Origin: Hymenobacter metallicola
GTDB taxonomy: Bacteria > Bacteroidota > Bacteroidia > Cytophagales > Hymenobacteraceae
Reading direction: 5' to 3'
NCBI RefSeq assembly: GCF_004745645.1
Contig: NZ_SRMB01000004.1
Coordinates: 434,001-498,000, forward strand
DNA: 64,000 nucleotides
Part shown: positions 1 to 10,300 of the stretch, piece by piece
How the letters are laid out: the number at the start of each line of letters is the position of its first letter
Numbering within the stretch: position 1 is the stretch's first letter
Notes under the pieces: model-generated
The model's input: only the letters and a program-made list of their open reading frames with translations
Databases searched by the model: none
Told to the model about the DNA's origin: nothing
Made by a program: the position numbers and the translations under genes

Positions 1-1049
1 GGCTTTGTGCTGGCCATACTTGCGCATGAAGCGCTGGCAGGCCAGCTTGGTTTTGTTGTCCTGGGTGAACTCATCAATCTGGGTGGCTTCTTTACCCCGC
101 ACCTGCCACACGTTCAGCGTCACACCGGGCGTGAGGTTGAAGTCGAGCGTAAGGTGCAACGGGAGTTGTGGGTCGTAAGTGCTGGCGTAGTCGCCCACGT
201 GCAGCTGGGTGTCGAAGCTGGGGTACATCTCGCCGCCGGTTTTCTCCACGGCGTTCCAGTCCCCTTCCAGCAGACGCTGCCGGTCGTAGTCCTTGAGTTG
301 CTCCAGGCTCTTTTTGTAGATGCGCACAAACTCCCGGTCAGGGTTGTCGGTCACCAGAGCCTGTATTACCTGCTGATAGGGCTTGAGCAGCACCGGGTTG
401 TTTTCGGCATCATACACGTACTTGAGCCGCACCCAGGTGTAGCCCGGGTTGCACGTGATGAGGATTTTCGGGATGAGCCCGAACTCGGCCAGCTTCCAGC
501 GAATACGCGACTTGATGATGTCGGCGCCCTTCTCGGGCACGCCATCGTTGGCCTCTTCAATCCAGCAATCGGTGATTTCCAACGAGCCTAGGCGCTGGTA
601 GTCCTCATCGGCTGGGCTGTAGGCCAACTCCTTGAAAATCTCCCGGCTGCCGTTGTTGAACACCAGGGCCTCGGGGGCGCCCGATCGGGTGATGTACCGA
701 TAATCCTTGCCCATCACCAGGCCCATGGATGTCAGGACGGTCATGTAGGTTACAACCGTACTTTCCTTCAGATCAATAAGCCTTGTTCTAGCCGTTACCC
801 CACGACTACCTGGATACCGCAGCCGCCGGTATATTTTCCATGCTACTCCTAAGTAGCTTTTACCTCCTCCTGCTTTGTGCGCCCCAGCAGTTGCCTACTG
901 GGGCATCTACAGGCTGCCCCTCCGTAAAGCACTTCCTCTGTAACATCGTCTTCCAACGACTGCCACGCAAGGTGCTGCTTCCAGGAGGGGCAAAATTGAA
1001 TGTTTCTAGCTTGATGCAATTGATAACTATGCCTTACCATTGGGAGCAA
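1..1049 (-). pseudogene. Phage terminase large subunit, broken at Walker A, runs off left edge
   Basis: Translating the minus strand gives a TerL ATPase-nuclease, which would drive DNA packaging into capsids. The N-terminal segment (about 1001-915) reads CPSWKQHLAWQSLEDD and ends VLYGGA. The frame then closes at a stop (849-851). The next frame carries GGGKSYLGVAW (about 870-838) and continues open to position 1, with the Walker B/catalytic stretch ITDCWIEEAND, the coupling motif LITCNPG and a nuclease-type LTLDFN. A 44-bp block (871-914) splits the Walker A motif YGGA/GGGKS and shifts the frame, so the gene as written cannot make an active ATPase. The C-terminus lies outside the window. A second, different TerL N-terminus sits at 24010-24192. 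The family call is strong; the inactivation is read directly from the sequence. Confidence 0.85.
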
Positions 1050-1195
1050 TGCATTATCTGTAAAGCTCCCCTGTACAATGCTGCAGCCCTAGCAAAAGAT
1101 AGTTAAAAAGTGCGTGGGCCTTAGCTGTAAGCAACTGAGACCGCAAAAACTGTAAGCAATGTACACTTACTAAATTAAATATATTATTTTTCAGT

Positions 1196-1660
1196 CTACA
1201 TTTTTATTTTTACCCCATTAACTGTAAACCCTCCTTTTAAGCAAAAAAATATTGCTTTACGCAAACAGCTAATTATGTAATCTTCTCTATTACCAAAATC
1301 TTTAAAAGCAATTTCGATTGGTATCAAAGATTTGTCATCGCCCGAATTTTCGGGCATGACTATATGCTGATTAGGATCAACACCCCAAGAAATTATATCT
1401 TTCGTCGGTATCGGAATGTGAATAATAATCAATTTTTCCTTTTCGTATTTATAAGACGGCATTTTTTTATATACCCTAATCGGTGTTTGCCTACCGTAAA
1501 TTATTTGAAACCTTATTGTCCATTCGCTCAAATCACGAATATTCATTGATTCTAATACAGAATCAAATTCTAATTCCAGCAAATTACTTATTTTACTTGA
1601 ATTGAAATCTACATCCAAGAAATCAATTACATACGAAGTGTGTGAGATTTTGCAAATCAT
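1196..1660 (-). CDS. Putative immunity protein for the RHS toxin
   Basis: A 154-aa AT-rich gene starts 2 nt after the stop of the RHS toxin gene, the usual position of a polymorphic-toxin immunity gene. The product has no signal peptide or membrane segment and contains the stretch YEKEKLIIIHIPIP and a downstream WGVDPNQH. It resembles Imm9-type immunity proteins as I remember them, but this cannot be confirmed here. Its likely job is to bind and neutralise the C-terminal toxin of the neighbouring protein in the cytoplasm. Low GC relative to the RHS body suggests it moves together with the toxin tip as a cassette. Function is inferred mainly from position. Confidence 0.6.
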   Translation of the reverse strand: MICKISHTSYVIDFLDVDFNSSKISNLLELEFDSVLESMNIRDLSEWTIRFQIIYGRQTPIRVYKKMPSYKYEKEKLIIIHIPIPTKDIISWGVDPNQHIVMPENSGDDKSLIPIEIAFKDFGNREDYIISCLRKAIFFCLKGGFTVNGVKIKM

Positions 1661-1662
1661 TG

Positions 1663-4600
1663 TTAGGGATGGTAATTTTTGTCTTGTTCTCTATTTAGCG
1701 GCAGTGAGTGTCCATTACTTCTATGATCCCTAGCTCTCGCTGCTTCCGCTTTTTTCGCATTACCTGTAGTCGTTCTTCCTAAGTCTTCAACAACTCTAGC
1801 CTTGGCGTCAGTATAACCAGCTTTTCGAGCTAGCCTTTCACTTGTATGCACACGCCTTATTGCTCCGCTTTTCATAACATCGTCAGCATTCGCCTTTCCC
1901 ACTTTGAGTATTTCATCACCGTTTTCAACTTGGTAAAGCACAAAATTACCAACGGCTTCATTTGAGTTTTTATTTACCGACTTCTTTGCCGCCTGTGTGA
2001 CTGAGTTTGCAACGACTTTAGTTCCTCCTGCCTTTGCTAATAATATGCCTGCGCCTTTTGTCAGATTACTAGTAACTAAACCAGATTCCCCACCCGATAA
2101 CGTAGCAGCGGCGACGTTTGCTACATCTAAAAAATCTGATCCAATCTGTTTTGCTAATCCTAAACCGGTGCCGGTGGGCAACCGATTGTTTACACTGACT
2201 TTTCCGTCTTCACTTATAGCAGCACGCCTGCTAGGCATCGTACCTAATGGCATATTGCTAGTTAAGTCTGAAAGTAGACCAACTGTATTATATACTGAAA
2301 CGCCTATTCCAACTACTGTATTATAAATAGTCCCTGCTATAGTTCCCTCTTCTCCAGGGCCTGCTTGTCGTCCGTCCAAATCATTATAGCGCACTGCATT
2401 ATCCAACCCAAACTGATAGGTACCCCAACTTTCCTGATCTCCTTCTTCTGCATCTGGGTCACTCACTACCCACCGTCCTAAGGTAGGATCATAGAAGCGC
2501 CAGCCGTGGTCGTGCCAGTTCAGGCCAAACTCGGTCTGCTTCTCCTTGCCATTCCAGGTAAACTTATTCTCAAGGGTAGCCGACTTGCTCAGCCCTACGA
2601 GGTTTAGCCCGAACGGATCATAGTGGTTCTCTTGCACCTGCAGACCCTGCCAATGCTCGACAGTTATATCATCGAAGAATACCTCCGTGTCACTCTCATT
2701 AGCTACGTAGGCTTGCACATAGCCTGCCTCCGGAACTCTCACTCGGGCATGCAGCCGCTCATATATCTCTTTTTTTACAGTCAGTTGCTTGGTTTCAGAG
2801 GCTACCAAAGCCGAATCCGCATTGTAGACCAGGATACGGAGATAGGCTTTCGGTATGCCCCCAGCTAGTTGCTGTACGGCCGGTATGAGGCCCAACCCGA
2901 TGTTGAGCAACGGTAACACTCGCACCCGTTTTGCGCTTCCTTCTACTGTTGGCTGTACGATAGGCTGTTGTTGCAGCATTGAGGCCACAAACCCCGCCAG
3001 CGAAAAGCTCCAGTTGCTGTTACTGGTTTCTTGGGGATACATAGCATACGCCGTCACATCTACCGTATCGCCTTGTGCAACGGTCAACTGTTTCAGCGGC
3101 CCTAAGGGTTGGGGGTGAGTCCCACCAGCATGCAGCACAGCCACGCCGTCTCCACTGCGCGCCATAGGCATCCCAACGGCCTGCCGGATCGGTGGCGAAA
3201 CACTCGCTGAATCAAATGCATGCTGCTCCCGTTTCAACTGCTCGCCCTGCGGATCGGAGTCGAGCATGGCCACGTACTTCTTCCGCTCCCCTGGGTGAAA
3301 AGCGACCCGCAGGTTACCTAGGTGATCTTTGATTGTGTACTCGTACCGGTACGTGACCTGACGAGCCTTCGCTGCGTCGTAGCTATAAAGGGCTAGCAGG
3401 CGACCTTCGCTGTGGTTGAGCCACCGAAGCGAGTCCTTTTCGTACTGCCACGCGCCCAAATAATCTGTGCGGACCTGTTTCCCGGCTTCCGTCGCCACCT
3501 TCGCCACTTTCTGCCCGCTGGCTGTATAGATGTACTGCAGCTGGTTGCCGTTCTGCCATTCAATCTGCTCGGGCAAATGCAGGTAGTTGTACTGAATATG
3601 GCTGATCCCTTTGTTCCAGTCACTGGTCATGGAGCCAGCCACATCATAAGCATAATCCGCCTGCTTACGACCAGTGGTCGTGCCATCCTGAAAGTCGGCT
3701 CGGCTAACCTGGCCTGCTGCTGTCTCAGACGTCGAGGCCACTATATCATCTACGCGCAGTAGGCGGTTGCTGCTAGGCGTTCCAACTTCGTCCTGGGATG
3801 TTCCTAGACTCCCATCCGATGTGAGCGTATAGCGGTAGCGCAGCACGTCGGTTAGACCGTACTGACGAGGCGTGGTACGGCTGCCTTCTTGTAGCAAGCC
3901 ACGCCGACGTAGAGTCAGCAGGTTGCCATTGGCATCGTAGCTGGCCGCATAGAAGCGGTAGTTATCGCGCTCCTGGTCCCACTCCGTGGCTCCTTTGGCT
4001 ACGAAATCGCCCTGCAACAAGCGGTTCAGGTTATCGTAACGGTAGCCGTAGGCTCGCTGAATGTTATCCGACTTGCTGCGCCAGGTCTGCCCGGCAATGT
4101 TGCCGTTGTACTGCGGCGTTACAAAGCCTTGCTCGTAGTGCAGGGCCATACTCCACAAGTCCTTGGTCTGCAGCGAGTCTGGGTTATTAATGGTCGTCAG
4201 CCAGCCCCGGATGTTGTAGCGATAGTCTACTGACTGCACGCCATTCCCCAAGATTTTGCGCTCAACTTGCCCCAGTTCGTTGTAACTCTGTCTGGCTATA
4301 GTTACGGCCTTTGCCCCGTTGAACGACTGGGCGGAAGAGAGCAAGCGCCCGGCATGGTCGTAGCGCGGCGTTTCCTGCACCGTGAGGGCTGTATGCGTGG
4401 GATCCGAGTGCACGGTGTAGGAGCCGCGCACCTTCCCGGCGAAATCGTAGCGACTGCTCGTTACATCCTCTCCCCCCCGAGCCGTGGTGCTGACTACCTG
4501 AATGGGCCGTAGTTTCTCGTCGAAAAAGCTAGTTGTGGTCAGCCACGCCTTTGCGTTGGTTGCGTTCACGCCCAGGACCCGCACCAGCGTGCGCGTGGTC

Positions 4601-7269
4601 TGACCGGTGACTCGGCTATCTGCTGTGGGGACTTTGCCCCCGAGTTGTTGTTCGGTGGCTGCCACATAGGAGGCCTCCGCTACCCCGTTCTGGTCAAAGT
4701 CATAGCCATCGTAGTAGCTGATGCTCAAGAGCTGGTCTTCACCAGTTAAGGGCGGATAGCTCTGGTTGGTGTAGTAGGCTTTGCCTAGCAGGGTGCTAGT
4801 GCTTGGTGCTTCCCACAGCTGCGTGGCCCTGCTAGCCCGCGCCTGCAATGTATCTCGGCTCAAACCGGGACGTTGGATCAAGGCCGAGAAGACAACGCGG
4901 CCCATCGCATCATACTTGGTAGCGACCCACTCGCTGCGGCCGCGTTGGGCCACGTTCTGGGTTAGGATTGGCCGGTTCAGTTCGTCGTAGACGGTGTAGG
5001 CATACCCTTCCTGATCAGGCACGAGCTTCTCAATTAGGCGTCCTTGGTCATCGTAGTGGTAGCGGAACAGCAAATGTTCCACGCCGGCACCATTGAGCAG
5101 ACCGCCGTTTTTCCGGATACGCTGCACCGCCAAGGGAGGTAGCACAGCCCGCAGCCGATCAAAGTCGTCGTAGAGGTAATACGTCTTTAACCAAGTGGTA
5201 TCGGTCCCGATACGCTCAGCCACTTGCTTAAGCACCATCTGCCCCGCTTTGTTGGTAAAGGTCTGGGACAGGTGCTTTTGTTCGTCCACCATCAGCGCAG
5301 ACCACAGCTCCCCGGGAGCGTAGGGAGCCTCAACAGCCAACTCCTCCCGCTGCCCATCGTAGCCCGGGCGCCAGCGGTAGACCGTGTCACGGGCCGTGTT
5401 TGGACGCTCCCAGAAGGTCACGGCGTGGTTACTACTTGTGCCTAGCATCCAGTTTTCCCCCGCCGATGCTTGGGCCAGCACGCGGCCCATTAGCGAGGGC
5501 TCGAAGGCTTTGGCAGCATAGGGTACGCCCGTCTTAGGCAGGAGCCGGGTGGCGTCCACCATATCTGTTGGCGGAGTCACATGATCCGCAGGGTCTGTAG
5601 GAGAGGTAACCGCTCCCCGGTAGAAGGCATATTGCTCACGCAGTGCATTTTGTCGATACCCGTCTACCGTGCCGGTGCCATTGGCCACGGTGTAGGGCAG
5701 GTATTCCTTGTCCTGGCGTCCCAACTCGTCATAGGCGATAGGCTGCACGATGTCCCGCCGGGTGGGTGACTCTTGGCGCAGCACGGTTTGTACCGGCCGG
5801 CCCAGCCCATCGAAATATTCGGTTTTGACCTGCACGGAGTCCACTACGGCCTGGGTGAACAAGGCCGCGTCGGTGTAGGCTGCCCGTGCCGTGTAAGTAC
5901 GGACGTAGTTGCCGGCTTCTGCTGCATCGGGCTTGGGAATGTCAATAAGCAAGGAGTCTACAGACGGCCGCTGCGGCTCATTGCGCGCCAGCGGTTGGTA
6001 CGGTAGTACTTCTATATACGTGGCCTGTAAATAGAGCCAGACATCTGCTCCCCACGCCGACTTGACATGATCATGACGTACCCGGGCCCGGTAGAGTCCC
6101 TCCGTCTCGGGCGTAATTGTCTCAAGCCGAAGGGTCGAGCTGATCTTACCCGGCATCTCTACCCAAGCTTGCCCGACCTTACGTTCCCACTGGTAGTGCA
6201 GCAGGCTGGGCACGCCTCCGGTTTTCACTCGGAGGGTAACACCTGCCGCCCCAACCACTGTGGTAAGGGTGGTATCAGGCCGTATTCGCTGGGGAGTGAA
6301 CGTGAATCCGGGAATCCAGCTTACCCCAGTTTCAGTGAAGTTGGGCGCAATGCTGGCAAAGTCCAGGTAGTTCTCCGTAGCCTGCACGGTCGGAATGGTT
6401 GTCAGCCCAGCCCAGGAGGGCAGGCCTGTGAAGGCATTGCGCTGCAGTCCCAGTTGGTAGAGGTAAGGGATTGTCGTGAGCGAGTTGGGTACTTTCCCCT
6501 GCAGGGTATTGTCACTTAGATAGAGATGGTTCAGGCCCTGCATGCCGCCCCATTCGGCTGGAATAGTCCCCGTGAGTCGATTCTGCTGCAAAAACAGGTA
6601 GCTCAAGTTTTGCAAGCTACCCCACTCGGACGGTAGCGAGCCAGAGAATTGATTGGCACTCAGATCCAGGTGAGCCAGCCCGGCCATCTGGCCGAAGGTG
6701 GCGGGCAATGGCCCCGTAAAGCGGTTGTTCTGCAACTGCACGAAATACAGGTACTGCTGCAGCCCGGCACTGTCGGGCACCGTGCCGGACAGGCGGTTGT
6801 GGCTCACATTCAGGCGGGACAGATACGGTATGGTCCACAGCCCGCCGGGCAGCCGACCCTCCAGTTGGTTGTGACTCAACTCCAATGCCCACAAGCCCTG
6901 CAGGTGCTTCAGAGAGCTGGGCAGTTGGCCGCCGAGCTGGTTAGTACTCAGATCCAGTGTATAGAGCGAGGTGAGCAAGCCCAGGCTGGCAGGCAAACTA
7001 CCCTGCAGCTGGTTACCCGGCAACGAGATGCTGATCACATCCCCCTGGTTGATGCCTACACCGTAGCGGGCAAGCACCGAGTCCTGCTGCCAATTGGTGC
7101 GCGTGGTCCACTGTTCCCCGTGGGTCATGCGGTAGAACTGACGCAGCACCCGTAACTCCGTAGAATCGGGTACTTGGCCTTCGTAGGCCTGCGCCTGGGC
7201 ACCCGTAAGGATGAACCAGTAGGCAACAACTAAGCAAATCAGAAAACGAAACTGGTAGAAAAGGCGCAT
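1663..7269 (-). CDS. Secreted LRR/RHS polymorphic toxin with URI/GIY-YIG-like C-terminal domain
   Basis: 1868 aa from the ATG at 7269; a GTG two codons upstream is also possible. Signal peptide at residues 1-27. Leucine-rich repeats occupy about 30-320 (repeats such as LDLSANQFSGSLP), then a DUF6443-like region with YFDGLGRPVQ near 480, many YD repeats, and an RHS core ending GRWVVSDPD. The last ~200 residues are variable. The final ~100 include VLYQVENG, ILKVGKA, repeated Arg, KKAEAARARDH and a terminal NREQDKNYHP, which looks like a URI/GIY-YIG-fold nuclease toxin. The DNA for the tip is clearly more AT-rich than the body. It follows another RHS gene and precedes a putative immunity gene, so it is probably an interbacterial toxin. 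The toxin fold is tentative; the RHS call is firm. Confidence 0.85.
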   Translation of the reverse strand: MRLFYQFRFLICLVVAYWFILTGAQAQAYEGQVPDSTELRVLRQFYRMTHGEQWTTRTNWQQDSVLARYGVGINQGDVISISLPGNQLQGSLPASLGLLTSLYTLDLSTNQLGGQLPSSLKHLQGLWALELSHNQLEGRLPGGLWTIPYLSRLNVSHNRLSGTVPDSAGLQQYLYFVQLQNNRFTGPLPATFGQMAGLAHLDLSANQFSGSLPSEWGSLQNLSYLFLQQNRLTGTIPAEWGGMQGLNHLYLSDNTLQGKVPNSLTTIPYLYQLGLQRNAFTGLPSWAGLTTIPTVQATENYLDFASIAPNFTETGVSWIPGFTFTPQRIRPDTTLTTVVGAAGVTLRVKTGGVPSLLHYQWERKVGQAWVEMPGKISSTLRLETITPETEGLYRARVRHDHVKSAWGADVWLYLQATYIEVLPYQPLARNEPQRPSVDSLLIDIPKPDAAEAGNYVRTYTARAAYTDAALFTQAVVDSVQVKTEYFDGLGRPVQTVLRQESPTRRDIVQPIAYDELGRQDKEYLPYTVANGTGTVDGYRQNALREQYAFYRGAVTSPTDPADHVTPPTDMVDATRLLPKTGVPYAAKAFEPSLMGRVLAQASAGENWMLGTSSNHAVTFWERPNTARDTVYRWRPGYDGQREELAVEAPYAPGELWSALMVDEQKHLSQTFTNKAGQMVLKQVAERIGTDTTWLKTYYLYDDFDRLRAVLPPLAVQRIRKNGGLLNGAGVEHLLFRYHYDDQGRLIEKLVPDQEGYAYTVYDELNRPILTQNVAQRGRSEWVATKYDAMGRVVFSALIQRPGLSRDTLQARASRATQLWEAPSTSTLLGKAYYTNQSYPPLTGEDQLLSISYYDGYDFDQNGVAEASYVAATEQQLGGKVPTADSRVTGQTTRTLVRVLGVNATNAKAWLTTTSFFDEKLRPIQVVSTTARGGEDVTSSRYDFAGKVRGSYTVHSDPTHTALTVQETPRYDHAGRLLSSAQSFNGAKAVTIARQSYNELGQVERKILGNGVQSVDYRYNIRGWLTTINNPDSLQTKDLWSMALHYEQGFVTPQYNGNIAGQTWRSKSDNIQRAYGYRYDNLNRLLQGDFVAKGATEWDQERDNYRFYAASYDANGNLLTLRRRGLLQEGSRTTPRQYGLTDVLRYRYTLTSDGSLGTSQDEVGTPSSNRLLRVDDIVASTSETAAGQVSRADFQDGTTTGRKQADYAYDVAGSMTSDWNKGISHIQYNYLHLPEQIEWQNGNQLQYIYTASGQKVAKVATEAGKQVRTDYLGAWQYEKDSLRWLNHSEGRLLALYSYDAAKARQVTYRYEYTIKDHLGNLRVAFHPGERKKYVAMLDSDPQGEQLKREQHAFDSASVSPPIRQAVGMPMARSGDGVAVLHAGGTHPQPLGPLKQLTVAQGDTVDVTAYAMYPQETSNSNWSFSLAGFVASMLQQQPIVQPTVEGSAKRVRVLPLLNIGLGLIPAVQQLAGGIPKAYLRILVYNADSALVASETKQLTVKKEIYERLHARVRVPEAGYVQAYVANESDTEVFFDDITVEHWQGLQVQENHYDPFGLNLVGLSKSATLENKFTWNGKEKQTEFGLNWHDHGWRFYDPTLGRWVVSDPDAEEGDQESWGTYQFGLDNAVRYNDLDGRQAGPGEEGTIAGTIYNTVVGIGVSVYNTVGLLSDLTSNMPLGTMPSRRAAISEDGKVSVNNRLPTGTGLGLAKQIGSDFLDVANVAAATLSGGESGLVTSNLTKGAGILLAKAGGTKVVANSVTQAAKKSVNKNSNEAVGNFVLYQVENGDEILKVGKANADDVMKSGAIRRVHTSERLARKAGYTDAKARVVEDLGRTTTGNAKKAEAARARDHRSNGHSLPLNREQDKNYHP

Positions 7270-7326
7270 AGACACGCAGCAAAAGCGGGGAGAGGAGATA
7301 GTTTGGAAAAGCAGGTTGCGCGGCGG

Positions 7327-10300
7327 CTACTGCGCGTACTGGTACTGATTCTGGGTCAGAATCCGGCCCTGTTCGTCCCGCACCCGCGATAGGCGACCTA
7401 AGCCGTCGTATTCATAGAAGACCGTGCGGCCATCAGGGCCGGTTTGCGAGCTCATGCCGGTCAGGGGCTGGTAGGTGTACGAGGTCATCTGCGCCCCAAC
7501 CGGATGCAGACGTAACTCATCGACCTGTAAGCCGGCGGGTCCTTGTACCGTCAGTGTTGCCCCGGCAACCAGGGAGTGACGTAGCGTGTACTGCTTCCAC
7601 ATCAATTGACTGCCACTAGCCTTCGCAATTTCGACAAGTGAAGTAGGGGCTACCGCGATGCCATTGACCAGAACGGTGGGAGGGGCCGTTGCCCAGCAAG
7701 TGAAGGTGTACTGATCTGTACGCCCAACTGTAGTTGAGACGACTCCTGCCGGTTGGAACTGATAACACTGTTGGCCTGTGCGCCCACCGGCGACCACCGT
7801 GGTCGGGCTCGAAGTATACGACCAGTTGCCCGCAGCGCCCGGCTCAAAGCTGGTATAGGCAATTTCAGAGAAGCTGGCATTTTTCACAACGGCGGCCGGC
7901 TCCTGGCTCAGGGCATCCCACAGATAGCTGGTGGCGGGCCCCTTCGCCTGATGCATCTGCTCAACTTGCATCTGCGCGGTATAGCGGTCAATCAGGACTT
8001 CTTCCCGATACTGTGGATCAAATGTCACTCCCCCTGCGGCAACGCGCATGCGCTGAAAGCTGCTCTCTGGCTGGGGGGCTGTCGCGCGCCAGGAAAGTTG
8101 ACGGCTGGGCTGAGGGATGCCGTTCACTAAGCGAGGCAAGGTAAGGGTAGCTTGCGTGAGCAATATACCTTGCGCGGTTAGCCGGCTGGTTGTCGTTTCC
8201 ACCGGCACGGAGTAGATGTGCCGTTGAATCATCTGCCGCAGGGCCTTGGCTTCCTCTGTCGTGGCGGTGGTTACCTCTCCGCAATCCAAAACGTAGGCAA
8301 TGCGCTTGATTTCAGTCCCCCCAGCTATACTGCGTTCGATGCGCGTTGGCTGTGCATGTTGCTTATTGTCGTAGTAATACCGCGTGCTGGTTTCTACATA
8401 GCGTGCCTCGTTCGTCGGGTCATACTTGTAGTGATGTGTTGCCGTTATATAATGCCAGGCATTATATTGGTAGGTATTCTCCCGCGCAAACCGGCCGGTA
8501 AATAAGGGATGACCAATAAATTGTGCTGACGGCTCCGGAAAAATGCCTCCCAAACTGACAAAAGACTTGTTGGGAATGACTTTCGCCCCCCTAATGACTT
8601 CCCGTTTGGTGTCTTCTTCCTCCTCGGACGCATAGTCATTGACTTTCTTTTCCACTAAGCGGAAGCCCCCGGAATGCGAGCCCGCGTAAACGTACTGAGT
8701 AAGTAGGTTGCCTCGTTTCCACGGGGCAGTAACCGCTGGCGGATAGGGCCGGTCGTTGTTTCCACCATCTACGTAAGCCGAATACTGGCTCACCGTCTTC
8801 CCCAAGGTTTGTCCGGTCGTAGCCGAGCTATCGGTCACGGTTACGGTGTGATACGCTACCGGCTGGCTGCCACTCTGCACTTCGCCTGGAGAACTGGAAC
8901 TTACCACGGTAACGGCGCAGTGCCCCCCACCTTGGGAAATATGTTGGCCGACTTTATAGGTTAACTGCTGATAGAGATAGACGGGTGGTAGACTACTGAC
9001 CAGATAGCCGCTGGACAAAGAGGAGCCTAGGCGCGTATAACGGTAGCTCCGAATCAATGCGGGTGCTGTGGCGGAAGCCTTACTGGCAATGGTTTTAATG
9101 CGCAGACCGCCGGTTTCCTGATTCCGCAATTCATATTTGATATCGCTTGCTGGCACATATTCCAGGTGTAGCGATGTTACCATCATTTCCCCTTTAGCTT
9201 CGACCACCATTTCATAGGTGTACCCGGCAACAAAACGGGGTAGGTCCGTCCAGTAGGCATAGGCGTTGTTGGGATCGGACGGTGAGTTGGCCAGCATTAT
9301 AGAGGCAGTAGCATCCCGGGACCAAGTCGTCATCGTCCCATCGGTAGCCGTGCTTTTGATTGTAATTTTGCCTAAACAGCCTTTTAAATTGTCAGTGGTA
9401 TACGATGCGTGCTTTGCTAAGCGAATTTCAGCTGTGCCTACTACTTCCATATCGTTTGGAACGCTCCATGTCATGGCCTCCTTTTGAGAAGGAGGGCTGG
9501 GCGATACGCCGATCCCGCTTACCTCCAGATCCTTTGCCTGATAAGCGGGTGGGAGTTTAACCGAAGCCACGAGTTGATTGGCTTCAAAGGTGTAGATCTC
9601 ATAGCCGCCGGTCGGGTACTGAATTTGCTGCAGCAATCCGGCTTGCGCAAAAGCCTGATGTGGTGCTCGGTCCGCCTGCCCCACGGTGACCTCGCCAAAG
9701 ACCGAGCCTACCGTAGTTATCGGAATCAGGTTTGCGTTTTCGGGCGATCGGGTAAACCGTGCATTCGATAGGCCCCAGTGGTCGCGGGCCCCCTGCAGAC
9801 GTCGCGGGAGGCGAATGGAAGAATAGGTGAACCGATGCGGAGGGAGTTGTTCAGTGCCACCGAACACTTGCAGCGAATCAAGACGGAGCCGCAGATAAAA
9901 ACGCCGATCCCCTGGCTCTTGCGCGGTGGGAAGTGGAAACGAGAGGTCGTCGTTGAAATACGAATGATAGAAGCGAACCTGACGCACGGTATCGGCGCTG
10001 AGCGTGTCACGCCGCAAGCTGAGCCGCACGAGGCGTTTGTCCGCTACATCTAACCGGTTTGCTGTTTGAACGTCAATGACGCCACCGGTCCATTCAACTC
10101 GTCGTAGGCGAACAGCTTCAATCAGATTTTGGCTAGTACTGGAAGAAACGGCGTTCGTAATGGCATCACATCCATTATAGTTGTCGGGAGAACCATTTGA
10201 CACGCTAACACTTTGGTGCAGCCCAGTTGTCGTATTGATGTTGTGGCGCTTGTAGCGCAGATGTATAGTATCGGATCGATCGGCCGAGATAATTTCGGTT

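Noticed and set aside
7..591. 194-aa plus-strand reading frame at the left edge
   Set aside because: Antisense shadow of the minus-strand terL, which has full family motifs.
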